Assembly (NCBI RefSeq): GCF_012223425.1
Contig: NZ_CP038799.1
Location: forward strand, 5,998,249 to 6,062,248
Origin: Mycolicibacterium frederiksbergense
Lineage (GTDB): Bacteria > Actinomycetota > Actinomycetes > Mycobacteriales > Mycobacteriaceae
Direction: 5' to 3'
Length of the DNA stretch: 64,000 nt
The translations under genes and the position numbers were made by a program. How positions within the stretch are numbered: the first letter of the stretch is position 1; the number at the start of each line of letters is the position of its first letter. Shown in pieces: positions 27,315 to 35,350 of the stretch. A model generated the notes under the pieces. The model saw nothing but the letters and a program-made list of their open reading frames with translations. It was not told where the DNA came from and ran no database searches.

Positions 27315-28484
27315 CCGAGTCGCCGCCGCTGCGTCATGGCACACCCGTACCGGATCGGCCACCTCACCCGCACCGGCCCCGGCCCGGATGGCGGCGGCCC
27401 GGTATCCCGGATCAGCCAGCACCGAGCCCACCGCGGCGGTCAGCGCCTCGGCCGTCAGCGGCCGGATCAGTCGTCCACTTCCTTGCCGCACAACGCGATT
27501 GGCGATCTCCCATTGATCGCCCCCACCGGGCACCGTCACCAGCGGGACACCGTGCAGCAGTGATTTCGCCACGATGCCGTGGCCTCCCCCACATACCAGC
27601 ACGTCCGCCCCGGCCAGCAGTTCGTCCTGGCGGCCGAGCCCGACGACCGCCCAGTCCGGCACCTCCACCTGCGCACCGGCCAGCCGCGACACCGCCACCC
27701 GCACTCCGTCGGGCAGTCCGCGGCCGGGCCCCAGCGCGGTCAGCGCCAGTTCCGCCAGGCCGGCGGTACCGGTGCTCGCCGTCGAGGGCGCCACCACGAC
27801 CAGCGGGCCCGGTCCGGGTGGCGGCTTCAGCACCGCCTCGGTGGGCTCGAAGTGCAGCGGGCCGACGACAACGGCCTCCTCCGGCCAGTCCGGGCGGGGC
27901 ACCTCCAGGGCGGGCAGCGTCGCGATCAGCCGCCGCAGCGGACCCGGATCCCGCCCGGGCAATCCGATGCCCAGGCGCGCGGCCGACCGGTCCCGGTCCC
28001 CGGCCCGGATGGAACGCGCGGTCAGCGCCCGCAGCACCGCGTCGCGTGCCCGTCCGCGCAGGCCGACACCCGGGGCCAGCCCGCTCCCGAGCGGGGGCAA
28101 CCCCTTCGATGGAAGGTAGAGCGGATGCGGGACGACCTCGATCCACGGGATGCCGAGCAGTTCGGCCGCCATCCCGCCGGCGGCGGTGATCACATCGGAG
28201 CACACCAGATCGACTGCCAGCGCGCGTAGGACGGGAGCGTTGCAGACCGCCATCCGGGCGGCCCGCTGATGGATCTTCGCACCGGCATCGTCGTCGTCAT
28301 CGCCGACTTCGAGGTCGAGACCCTCGAGCAGAACGGCCTCCACACCGGCCGCCCGCGCGGTGTCGAGCCATTGCCGGCCGGTCAGCAGCGTCACGGTATC
28401 GCCGGCCGCCAGGAATTTCAGGCACAGCGCGATCGCCGGGAACGCATGTCCGGGATCGGGTCCGGCGACCACGGCAACTTTCAC
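27312..28484 (-). CDS. GT1-type glycosyltransferase (Rv2739c-type)
   Basis: A 390-residue protein of the UDP-glycosyltransferase/macrolide-glycosyltransferase superfamily (GT-B fold), at the position of Rv2739c. The N-terminal Rossmann half starts AVVAGPDPGHAFPAIALCLKFLAAGDTV. The C-terminal donor-binding half has GADVLVCGGGHGIVAKSLLHGVPLVTVPGGGDQWEIANRV, matching the family HGGxGT...P...DQ motif. Acceptor and sugar are unknown. It is divergent from ephG. Confidence 0.78.
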   Translation of the reverse strand: MKVAVVAGPDPGHAFPAIALCLKFLAAGDTVTLLTGRQWLDTARAAGVEAVLLEGLDLEVGDDDDDAGAKIHQRAARMAVCNAPVLRALAVDLVCSDVITAAGGMAAELLGIPWIEVVPHPLYLPSKGLPPLGSGLAPGVGLRGRARDAVLRALTARSIRAGDRDRSAARLGIGLPGRDPGPLRRLIATLPALEVPRPDWPEEAVVVGPLHFEPTEAVLKPPPGPGPLVVVAPSTASTGTAGLAELALTALGPGRGLPDGVRVAVSRLAGAQVEVPDWAVVGLGRQDELLAGADVLVCGGGHGIVAKSLLHGVPLVTVPGGGDQWEIANRVVRQGSGRLIRPLTAEALTAAVGSVLADPGYRAAAIRAGAGAGEVADPVRVCHDAAAATR

Positions 28485-28513
28485 GCGCCCACCCTGTCAC
28501 AGCTCCGACGATC

Positions 28514-28519
28514 TACCCT
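28514..28519 (+). promoter_or_regulatory. -10 box, leaderless start of ephG
   Basis: TACCCT is followed by 7 nt and the ephG ATG at 28527, inside the 42-bp gap to the divergent glycosyltransferase. Confidence 0.5.
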
Positions 28520-28526
28520 GTGGGGT

Positions 28527-28970
28527 ATGACCGAGCAGGTATCGCCCACCAGCACCGAAGCCGACAACATCGCGACGGTGGAGAAGTTTCTGTTCTCGCT
28601 CCGGGGTCCCGATCTGGATACCGCCGGCGCCCTGATCGACGAGCACCTCGTCTATCAGAATGTCGGATTCCCGACCATCCGTGGCAGGCAACGCACCCTC
28701 AAGCTGTTCAAGGGACTGGACCGCCCGGGTTTCGCCTTCGACGTCGCCATCCACCGCACCGCCGCCGACGGCGCCGTCGTGCTCAACGAGCGCACCGACG
28801 TGCTCGCGTTCGGGCCGGTCCGGCTGCAGTTCTGGGTGTGCGGGGTGTTCGAGGTGCACGATGGCCGCATCACCCTGTGGCGGGACTACTTCGATCAGTT
28901 CGACTTCGCCAAGGCGATGGTGCGGGGCCTGGTAGGAGCGGTCATCCCGGCGCTTCGCCCCCGGCTGTGA
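28527..28970 (+). CDS. ephG: limonene-1,2-epoxide hydrolase family protein EphG
   Basis: A 147-residue small epoxide hydrolase of the limonene-epoxide type, matching Rv2740/EphG in length and position. The Asp-Arg-Asp active-site set of the family can be placed in NERTDVLAFG, RITLWRDYFD and the nearby helices. M. tuberculosis EphG hydrolyses bulky lipophilic epoxides, including sterol and fatty-acid epoxides. The stop overlaps the next GTG by 4 bp. Confidence 0.85.
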   Translation: MTEQVSPTSTEADNIATVEKFLFSLRGPDLDTAGALIDEHLVYQNVGFPTIRGRQRTLKLFKGLDRPGFAFDVAIHRTAADGAVVLNERTDVLAFGPVRLQFWVCGVFEVHDGRITLWRDYFDQFDFAKAMVRGLVGAVIPALRPRL

Positions 28971-29377
28971 GCAGGACCAAACCCAGCTTCTTCCAGCTGG
29001 TCGGCTACTGCCTGGGCAAGCGGCTGCCCGATTCGATGCTGGACTGGGTGCGCAACGACCTGGCCGGGCCGGGCGCCACCCGACGGCTGATGCTGCGGGT
29101 GCTGGTGCCGGCGGTGCTGATCCTCGCGCCGTTCTGGCTGATCCCGACGACGCTGTATGTGCATCTGAGCATGACGGTGCCGATCCTGATCCCGTTCGTC
29201 TACTTCTCGCACGCGCTGAACAAGATCTGGCGCCGGCACATGTTGCGGGTCCACGGCCTGGACCCGTCGCTGGTCGACGCGTTGGCCCGCAAGCGCGATG
29301 CCGCCAAGCACCAGTCCTATGTCGATCGGTTCGGCCCCCGCCCGGATTCCGCGGAACTGGGCACCCACGACATCTGA
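28967..29377 (+). CDS. DUF5313 small membrane protein
   Basis: A 136-residue protein with the pattern FFQLVGYCLGKRLPDSM-LDWVRNDL, two hydrophobic helices (VLVPAVLILAPFWLIPTTLYV; LSMTVPILIPFVYFSHAL) and a basic C-terminal tail. It matches the actinobacterial DUF5313 family. It is coupled to ephG by a GTGA overlap. In M. tuberculosis this spot carries PE_PGRS47 and pspN instead. Function unknown. Confidence 0.7.
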   Translation: MSRTKPSFFQLVGYCLGKRLPDSMLDWVRNDLAGPGATRRLMLRVLVPAVLILAPFWLIPTTLYVHLSMTVPILIPFVYFSHALNKIWRRHMLRVHGLDPSLVDALARKRDAAKHQSYVDRFGPRPDSAELGTHDI

Positions 29378-29379
29378 CG

Positions 29380-30204
29380 CTAGGCGCCGCGCAGTTGGCC
29401 CAACTCGCTGTAGGCCTGCGCCCAGCCCTGCAGCCGATCGGTCGCGGTGACCAGCTCGTCGCGGTAGCGCCGACCGGCCAGCGGGTTGTTCGCACCGGCG
29501 TTCACCGAGGACACCAACTGCGCTGCCGCGGTGACCATCTCGTCGTACTGCCGGGCGCCCTGGTGCAGCTGTGTGCTGAATGCCTGGATGGTCGGTGTCA
29601 GATGGGCACGCGACTGCGGGGATGCCCCGGCCGCCCGCTCCATCGCGACCACCTCATTGGCGGTGGCCGCCATGGTGGCTGCCGTCTGCCCGGCCGTATC
29701 CGCGATCTCACGCAATTCCCCGGCGGGCAGCAGCCGGCCTCGTTCGAGCACTCCGAGCAGGGAGAATAAGCCCCGTTCCGAGGACGCCAGCGCGGCCATC
29801 GGTTTACGTGCCGCGGACCCGAACGGCGGCATCCGGCGGGCGGTCGGCCCCACCGGCAGCGGTTCGGCGCGTAGCCACCGGTAGCGCAGGAACAGCAGCG
29901 TGGCCGGGAAGGCGGCACCGGCGGCGACCACCCCGGTGACGATGAGCGCCCAGACCGGGGTGCTCCACGACGCCAGCACCGCGGTCACCAGGATCCAGAA
30001 CAGGCTGCTGACACCGAAGAACACGGCCAGCCGCAGCGCCCAGCGCCGCTTGCGCAGCAGCTTGGCACGCGGATCTGCCAAGGCAGCGAGCCTCTGGGCG
30101 AGCGCGCCGGAGAACTCGGCGGCGGTGTCTATCCCGCCCTGCACGCCGCGTTCGGCCAACGCGCGCCAGCCGCGCGGTCGCCCTGCCCTCGGGTTCGTCG
30201 CCAT
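29380..30204 (-). CDS. pspM: Psp-system membrane protein PspM (Rv2743c-type)
   Basis: A 274-residue membrane protein with two adjacent hydrophobic helices (LRLAVFFGVSSLFWILVTAVLA and ALIVTGVVAAGAAFPATLLFL) and a long helical cytoplasmic C terminus (GELREIADTAGQTAATMAATANEVVAMERAAG). By position and topology it is Rv2743c, the membrane anchor of the mycobacterial phage-shock system that binds PspA. The ATG at 30204 (MATNPRAG) is favoured; it lies 8 bases after the pspA stop. No pspN (Rv2742c) gene follows. Confidence 0.8.
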   Translation of the reverse strand: MATNPRAGRPRGWRALAERGVQGGIDTAAEFSGALAQRLAALADPRAKLLRKRRWALRLAVFFGVSSLFWILVTAVLASWSTPVWALIVTGVVAAGAAFPATLLFLRYRWLRAEPLPVGPTARRMPPFGSAARKPMAALASSERGLFSLLGVLERGRLLPAGELREIADTAGQTAATMAATANEVVAMERAAGASPQSRAHLTPTIQAFSTQLHQGARQYDEMVTAAAQLVSSVNAGANNPLAGRRYRDELVTATDRLQGWAQAYSELGQLRGA

Positions 30205-30212
30205 GACCAAAC

Positions 30213-31022
30213 CTATTGCTGGAGCGGGTTTTCGGGTGCAGCGGCGGGCGGGTTGGCGGCGGGCGTCGCGGGTGCGGCAGCGCCACCGGAGGGCAGCGCG
30301 TCACCGCGCATCGACGCACGGATCTGCTCCAGGCGAGAGTGTCCGGCCATCTGCACACTGGCCGACTGGACTTCCATCATCCGGCCCTGCACCGAGTTCT
30401 GCGCGAGTTCGGTGGCGCCCATCGCGTTGGCGTAGCGACGCTCGATCTTCTCGCGCACCTCATCGAGGTTGGGCGTGGTGCCCGGCGCGGCGATCTCGCT
30501 CATCGACCGCAACGAGGCGCTGACCTGCTCCTGCATCTTGGCCTGCTCCAGCTGACTGAGCAGCTTGGTGCGCTCGGCGATCTTCTGCTGCAGCACCATC
30601 GCGTTCTGCTCGACGGCCTTCTTGGCCTGTCCGGCGGCCTGCAGCGACTGGTCGTGCAGAGCCTTGAGGTCTTCGACGCTCTGCTCGGCGGTGACCAGTT
30701 GGGCGGCGAACGCCTCGGCGGCGTTGGTGTACTCGGTGGCCTTCGCGGCGTCGCCGGTGCCGGCGGCCTGATCGGCCAGCGTCAGCGCCTGGCGGACATT
30801 GGCCTGCAGCTTCTCGATGTCGGCGAGCTGGCGGTTCAGCCGCATCTCCAGCTGACGCTGGTTCCCGATGACCTGGGCGGCCTGCTGGGTCAGCCCCTGG
30901 TGCTGGCGCTGGGCGTCCTCGATGGCCTGCTGGATCTGCACCTTCGGATCGGCGTATTCGTCGACCTTCGAGCTGAACAGCGCCATGAGGTACTTCCACG
31001 CCTTGACGAACGGATTGGCCAT
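30213..31022 (-). CDS. pspA: PspA/IM30 membrane-stress protein (35 kDa antigen type)
   Basis: A 269-residue, almost entirely helical PspA/Vipp1 family protein. An amphipathic N-terminal helix ([31 protein letters not shown]) for membrane binding is followed by a long hairpin coiled coil and a Pro/Ala-rich tail ([22 protein letters not shown]). In mycobacteria it stabilises the membrane under envelope stress together with ClgR and PspM. The gene order clgR-pspA-pspM matches the M. tuberculosis operon. Confidence 0.93.
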   Translation of the reverse strand: MANPFVKAWKYLMALFSSKVDEYADPKVQIQQAIEDAQRQHQGLTQQAAQVIGNQRQLEMRLNRQLADIEKLQANVRQALTLADQAAGTGDAAKATEYTNAAEAFAAQLVTAEQSVEDLKALHDQSLQAAGQAKKAVEQNAMVLQQKIAERTKLLSQLEQAKMQEQVSASLRSMSEIAAPGTTPNLDEVREKIERRYANAMGATELAQNSVQGRMMEVQSASVQMAGHSRLEQIRASMRGDALPSGGAAAPATPAANPPAAAPENPLQQ

Positions 31023-31108
31023 GGGTTCATTCCACCTTCACGTGTTCGGGTGTGCGCAACTGCCGGTGTGCAACTTGTTGGGTGCCAACCTATCGTTTCA
31101 GCACCCGG

Positions 31109-31417
31109 TCAGGCCACCGCCATGGACACAACCTGGGGAATCACGACCTTCGTGGTGGCGTCGATGCCGGTGACACCGCCCTCGTCGCGGGCCATCTGCT
31201 CACCCGCGGTGAAGAGCACCCGCGACATCGGGATGGCGAGGGCGTCGCAGATGGCGCTGAGCAACTCGCTGGAGGCCTCTTTGCGGCCCCGCTCCACTTC
31301 GGACAGATATCCCAGGCTGACCCGCGCGGAATCGGACACCTCACGCAGGGTGCGACCCTGAGTCGTCCGGGCTTCGCGCAGCACGTCGCCGATCACCTCG
31401 CGCATCAGTGTCGTCAT
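31109..31417 (-). CDS. clgR: XRE-family transcriptional activator ClgR
   Basis: A 102-residue activator whose helix-turn-helix ([32 protein letters not shown]) matches the Clp gene regulator. It activates clp proteases and, in mycobacteria, its own psp operon. The C terminus ends VVSMAVA, the type of apolar tail recognised by Clp proteases, which keeps its level low. The ATG at 31417 is chosen because a SigE-type promoter ends 7 nt upstream; the longer open frame to 31489 runs through that promoter. Confidence 0.88.
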   Translation of the reverse strand: MTTLMREVIGDVLREARTTQGRTLREVSDSARVSLGYLSEVERGRKEASSELLSAICDALAIPMSRVLFTAGEQMARDEGGVTGIDATTKVVIPQVVSMAVA

Positions 31418-31424
31418 ACACCGA

Positions 31425-31452
31425 TCAACGCCACCGGGTGCCCGCTGGTTCC
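31425..31452 (-). promoter_or_regulatory. SigE-type promoter of the clgR-psp operon
   Basis: On the minus strand GGAACC (31452-31447), a 16-bp spacer and CGTTGA (31430-31425) match the mycobacterial SigE consensus. The predicted start site falls 7 nt later, at or next to the clgR ATG, giving a leaderless stress-induced transcript. Confidence 0.65.
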
Positions 31453-31460
31453 CGAATGCC

Positions 31461-32054
31461 TCAGGTTGCCGGACGGGTCCGGGAATCACGCGCCGCCGAG
31501 ACCACGTAGTCGACGCCGGTGAGCACCGTCAGCACCACGGCCAACCACATGATCCAGGTTGCCGCCACCAGCCACGCGCCGGATAGCGGAAGGATGAACA
31601 GACCGATCGCCACGGCCTGGACCAGCGTTTTCAGCTTGCCACCGCGGCTGGCGGGGATCACCCCGTGGCGCAAGACCGCCAATCGGAGCACGGTGATGCC
31701 GACCTCGCGGACCATGATGACGATGGTGATCCACCAGGGCAGGTCACCCAGCATCGACAGCCCGATCAGCGCGGAACCGATCAGCAGTTTGTCCGCGATC
31801 GGATCGGCCAGCTTCCCGAACTCGGTGACCATGCCGTAGGCACGTGCCAACGCCCCGTCGAAATGATCGGTGATGACGGCCACCGCGAACACCACGAAAG
31901 CGGTTGTTCGCCAGAATGTCTGATGCCCGTCCTCGACGAAGAGCGCCACCACGAACACGGGGACGAGGAGAAACCGGATACCGGTCAGCAGGTTGGCGAC
32001 GTTCGCGACGGACGCACGGGGCACCACTGGATCGGTATCTGATTGGCCCGGCAC
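31461..32054 (-). CDS. pgsA3: CDP-alcohol phosphatidyltransferase PgsA3
   Basis: A 197-residue CDP-diacylglycerol-glycerol-3-phosphate phosphatidyltransferase-like membrane enzyme (Rv2746c-type). The CDP-alcohol phosphotransferase motif D-G-x2-A-R-x8-G-x3-D-x3-D is intact in [25 protein letters not shown]. About five to six hydrophobic helices follow the N terminus ([21 protein letters not shown]). It should make phosphatidylglycerol phosphate or a related anionic lipid. The GTG at 32054 is favoured over ATG 32078 because TATTCT stands 6 nt before it. Confidence 0.83.
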   Translation of the reverse strand: MPGQSDTDPVVPRASVANVANLLTGIRFLLVPVFVVALFVEDGHQTFWRTTAFVVFAVAVITDHFDGALARAYGMVTEFGKLADPIADKLLIGSALIGLSMLGDLPWWITIVIMVREVGITVLRLAVLRHGVIPASRGGKLKTLVQAVAIGLFILPLSGAWLVAATWIMWLAVVLTVLTGVDYVVSAARDSRTRPAT

Positions 32055-32060
32055 CGCAAC

Positions 32061-32066
32061 AGAATA
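32061..32066 (-). promoter_or_regulatory. -10 box, leaderless start of pgsA3
   Basis: On the minus strand TATTCT, GTTGCG, then the GTG at 32054. It falls inside the longer reading frame that starts at 32078, which argues for the shorter protein. Confidence 0.5.
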
Positions 32067-32083
32067 TCGGTAGCGCATGCCGA

Positions 32084-32089
32084 TACTCT
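32084..32089 (+). promoter_or_regulatory. -10 box, leaderless start of argA
   Basis: TACTCT followed by 7 nt and the GTG at 32097, in the 42-bp divergent region with pgsA3. Confidence 0.5.
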
Positions 32090-32096
32090 CGCAGCT

Positions 32097-32606
32097 GTGA
32101 GCGAGGTGGTTGAACACGTGACGGTTCGTCGGGCCAGTACATCCGATGTGCCGGCCATCAAGGAGCTCGTCGACATCTATGCAGGCCGGATTCTGCTGGA
32201 AAAGAACCTGGTCACGCTGTACGAGGCGGTGCAGGAGTTCTGGGTCGCCGAGCTGGCCGGCGAGATCGTCGGCTGCGGTGCACTGCACGTGTTGTGGGCC
32301 GATCTCGGTGAGGTGCGCACCGTCGCGGTCAACCCGAAGGTGCGCGGCCACGGGGTCGGGTACCGCGTGGTGGACCAGCTGCTCAAGGTCGCACGGGATC
32401 TGCACCTGAGCCGGATCTTCGTGCTCACCTTCGAGACCGAGTTCTTCGGCAGGCACGGCTTCACCGAGATCGACGGAACGCCGGTCAGCGCCGAGGTGTT
32501 CGAAGAGATGCGCCGGTCCTATGACACCGGTGTTGCCGAGTTCCTGGACCTGTCCTATGTCAAGCCCAACACCCTCGGCAACACCCGGATGATGCTCAAC
32601 CTCTAG
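32097..32606 (+). CDS. argA: N-acetylglutamate synthase, GNAT type
   Basis: A 169-residue GNAT-fold acetyltransferase, the short mycobacterial ArgA (Rv2747) that acetylates L-glutamate with acetyl-CoA to start arginine synthesis. The acetyl-CoA pyrophosphate loop is VRGHGVGYRVVDQLL and the substrate-side segment is LEKNLVTLYEAVQEFWVAE. The stop codon shares CTAG with the convergent ftsK stop. Confidence 0.9.
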   Translation: MSEVVEHVTVRRASTSDVPAIKELVDIYAGRILLEKNLVTLYEAVQEFWVAELAGEIVGCGALHVLWADLGEVRTVAVNPKVRGHGVGYRVVDQLLKVARDLHLSRIFVLTFETEFFGRHGFTEIDGTPVSAEVFEEMRRSYDTGVAEFLDLSYVKPNTLGNTRMMLNL

Positions 32607-35140
32607 AAGTCGTCCTCGTCGTCGGCGTCGGCGCCGTTGGCGTCCGCCCCGCCGCGGATGAGCGCCAGGGTGCCTGCCAGCTCATCGGGCTTCACCAGGA
32701 CCTCACGCGCCTTGGAACCCTCGGACGGCCCGACGATCTGGCGGGTCTCCATCAGGTCCATCAGCCGTCCCGCCTTGGCGAAGCCGACCCGCAGCTTGCG
32801 CTGCAGCATCGAGGTGGAACCGAACTGGCTGGACACCACCAGCTCGACGGCCTGCAGGAAGACATCCATGTCATCGCCGATATCGGGATCCACATCGGTG
32901 CGCTCACCGGTCGGCTTGGCCTTGGTGACACCCTCGATGAACTCCGGCTCGGCCTGGGCCTTGGTGGCCTCGACGACGGCTTGGATCTCCTCGTCGGTGA
33001 TGAACGCGCCCTGCATGCGCTGGGGCTTGTTCGCGCCCATCGGCAGGAACAGCCCGTCGCCCATACCGATGAGCTTCTCGGCGCCGGGCTGGTCGAGGAT
33101 GACGCGCGAGTCGGTCAGCGACGAGGTGGCGAACGCCAGCCGCGAGGGCACGTTGGTCTTGATCAGGCCGGTGACGACGTCAACCGAGGGCCGCTGGGTG
33201 GCCAGCACCAGGTGGATGCCGGCGGCCCGCGCCTTCTGGGTGATGCGCACGATGGCTTCCTCGACATCGCGCGGTGCGGTCATCATCAGGTCGGCGAGCT
33301 CGTCGACGATCGCCAGGATGTAGGGGTAGGGCTTGTAGACCCGCTCGCTGCCCAGCGGGGTGGTGATCTCCCCGGAGCGCACCTTCTCGTTGAACACGTC
33401 GATGTGACGCACTCGGGAGGCCTGCATGTCCTGGTAGCGCTGTTCCATCTCCTCGACCAGCCAGGCCAGTGCCGCGGCGGCCTTCTTGGGCTGGGTGATG
33501 ATCGGCGTGATGAGGTGCGGGATGCCTTCATACGGCGTCAGTTCCACCATCTTCGGATCGATCAGGATCATCCTGACCTCCTCGGGGGTGGCGCGCGCCA
33601 GCAACGACACCAGCATGGAGTTCACGAAGCTGGACTTGCCCGATCCGGTGGAGCCGGCCACCAGCAGGTGCGGCATCTTCGCCAGGTTGGCCTTGACGTA
33701 CTCGCCCTCGATGTCCTTGCCGAGTCCGATCACCAACGGGTGGTGGTCGGCGCGGGTGCTCGGGGCGGTCAGCACATCGGCAAGGCGCACCATCTCACGG
33801 TCGGTGTTGGGAACCTCGATGCCGACGGCCGATTTGCCGGGGATGGGTGCGAGCATGCGCACGCTCTCGGTGGCCACCGCATAGGCGATATTGCGGTGCA
33901 GCGCAGTGATTTTCTCGACCTTGACGCCGGGTCCGAGCTCGACCTCATAGCGGGTGACGGTCGGGCCGCGGGTGCAGCCGGTGACGGCGGCGTCGATCTT
34001 GAACTGCTGCAGCACCGAGGTGATGGCGTCCTTCATGGTCTCGTTGGCCGCGGTGAGCGTCTTGGGCGGATCGCCGGCGACCAGCAACTCCAGCGACGGC
34101 AGCACGTAGGGGCCCTCGACGACCCGGTCCATGACCAGGGTTTCCTCGACCTTCTTCGGCTTCTTCGGCGGCTCGGCCTTCGGCTTGCGCACCTTGGCCG
34201 CAACGGGCTCCGGGATGGTCGGGGTGTCGGTCGCGTCGGGCAGCGGGTAGTTGTCCATCGGCGAGCCGGCGGGCAACTCGGGGGTCGGCCACTTCTGGGC
34301 GTCACCGTAGTCATCGTCGTAGTAGCCGTCGGAGAAGTCCTCGGTGACGGCCTCGTCGGCGTACTCGGCGTTCTCGTCGTCGTAGTCGTCATCGTCGTAG
34401 TCGTCGTACCCGCGGGTGCTGAACATCGAGCGCAGTGTCTCGGGCAGTTCGCGGATGGTCGTCCCGGTCAGCAGCAGCAGACCGAAGAGCACGCCGATGA
34501 CGAGCAGCGGAGTGGCGATCCAGACCGTCAGCCCGTCCGAGAGTGGCCCGCCCAGGACGAACCCGATGAAGCCGGCCGCATCTCGGCGCGCGGCCGCGTC
34601 CAGCGGGGCGCCGGACCAGATGTGCCAGAGGCCGAGCACCGGCAGGGCGATCATCGCCGAGCCGAGGATGAGCCTGGGCCGGGCGTCGAGGTCGGGTTCG
34701 GTGCGCATCAGCACCACGGCGATGCAGGCGAGGATGATGGGCACCAGCACCACGGCGCCGCCGATGACGGTGCGCACGACGGTGTCGATCCAGCCACCGA
34801 CCGGGCGCGCCGCGTCGAACCACGAACTCGCGGCGACGACGACGGCGATACCGAGCAGCGCGAGTGCTATCCCGTCGCGCCGGTGTCCGGGTTCCAGGTC
34901 GCGGGCCCGGCCCACGGATCGGGCGGTGGAACCGGCCCCCTTGGCCACCATCAGCCAACCGGCGCGGGTGCCCCGGCCCACCGCGGCGCCGGCGGAGGCG
35001 AAGCGCGAGGGGTTACGACGAGGCGCCGGCTTGCGGCGAGGAGCCGCCGGGCGCGCCGATTTCGATCCGGTCCGCGCGCTGGAACTGGCCTTTGACCTGC
35101 TCGAACGGGCTCCGGACCGGGCGGCGGTCTTGTTAGCCAT
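32603..35140 (-). CDS. ftsK: DNA translocase FtsK
   Basis: An 845-residue septal DNA pump that clears chromosome ends and activates dif recombination. A basic Ser/Ala/Arg-rich N terminus is followed by four membrane helices (about residues 80-230), an acidic linker (DDYDDDDYDDENAEYADE) and the RecA-type motor with Walker A GSTGSGKS and Walker B-like VRMILIDPKMVEL. The gamma winged helix at the C terminus (SSQFGSTSMLQRKLRVGFAKAGRLMD) reads KOPS sites. The ATG at 35140 is chosen because TAGGCT lies 7 nt upstream; the upstream extension looks non-coding. Confidence 0.96.
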   Translation of the reverse strand: MANKTAARSGARSSRSKASSSARTGSKSARPAAPRRKPAPRRNPSRFASAGAAVGRGTRAGWLMVAKGAGSTARSVGRARDLEPGHRRDGIALALLGIAVVVAASSWFDAARPVGGWIDTVVRTVIGGAVVLVPIILACIAVVLMRTEPDLDARPRLILGSAMIALPVLGLWHIWSGAPLDAAARRDAAGFIGFVLGGPLSDGLTVWIATPLLVIGVLFGLLLLTGTTIRELPETLRSMFSTRGYDDYDDDDYDDENAEYADEAVTEDFSDGYYDDDYGDAQKWPTPELPAGSPMDNYPLPDATDTPTIPEPVAAKVRKPKAEPPKKPKKVEETLVMDRVVEGPYVLPSLELLVAGDPPKTLTAANETMKDAITSVLQQFKIDAAVTGCTRGPTVTRYEVELGPGVKVEKITALHRNIAYAVATESVRMLAPIPGKSAVGIEVPNTDREMVRLADVLTAPSTRADHHPLVIGLGKDIEGEYVKANLAKMPHLLVAGSTGSGKSSFVNSMLVSLLARATPEEVRMILIDPKMVELTPYEGIPHLITPIITQPKKAAAALAWLVEEMEQRYQDMQASRVRHIDVFNEKVRSGEITTPLGSERVYKPYPYILAIVDELADLMMTAPRDVEEAIVRITQKARAAGIHLVLATQRPSVDVVTGLIKTNVPSRLAFATSSLTDSRVILDQPGAEKLIGMGDGLFLPMGANKPQRMQGAFITDEEIQAVVEATKAQAEPEFIEGVTKAKPTGERTDVDPDIGDDMDVFLQAVELVVSSQFGSTSMLQRKLRVGFAKAGRLMDLMETRQIVGPSEGSKAREVLVKPDELAGTLALIRGGADANGADADDEDDF

Positions 35141-35147
35141 GGGTGTC

Positions 35148-35153
35148 AGCCTA
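35148..35153 (-). promoter_or_regulatory. -10 box, leaderless start of ftsK
   Basis: On the minus strand TAGGCT is followed by GACACCC and the ATG at 35140. Confidence 0.5.
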
Positions 35154-35254
35154 GTCGCTTGCGTCCCATTTTCACCATCTGCCACACGTGTCACAAACAG
35201 GTATCGAAATGCGGCCCGTGCGGCCACTTGTCACGACACGACTGATTCCGTGGC

Positions 35255-35307
35255 CCCCGAAAAGCTGCCCCAGCTGCGCAGTATCAAACGTGGGCAGCGT
35301 CACGGGG
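35255..35307. other. stem with symmetric internal loop, ftsK-sulP intergenic region
   Basis: In the 210-bp gap between divergent ftsK and the SulP gene, CCCC-(5 nt)-GCTGCCC pairs with GGGCAGC-(5 nt)-GGGG around a 21-nt loop. If both neighbours are leaderless, this element is in neither mRNA; it could be a small RNA, an attenuating structure of an upstream start, or protein-binding DNA. The rest of the gap shows nothing recognisable. Confidence 0.3.
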
Positions 35308-35337
35308 CTTCGGAACGACGAATTCCGTTGCGGTCGC

Positions 35338-35343
35338 TACCCT
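35338..35343 (+). promoter_or_regulatory. -10 box, leaderless start of the SulP-carbonic anhydrase gene
   Basis: TACCCT followed by 7 nt and the GTG at 35351. Confidence 0.5.
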
Positions 35344-35350
35344 CGAAGCG

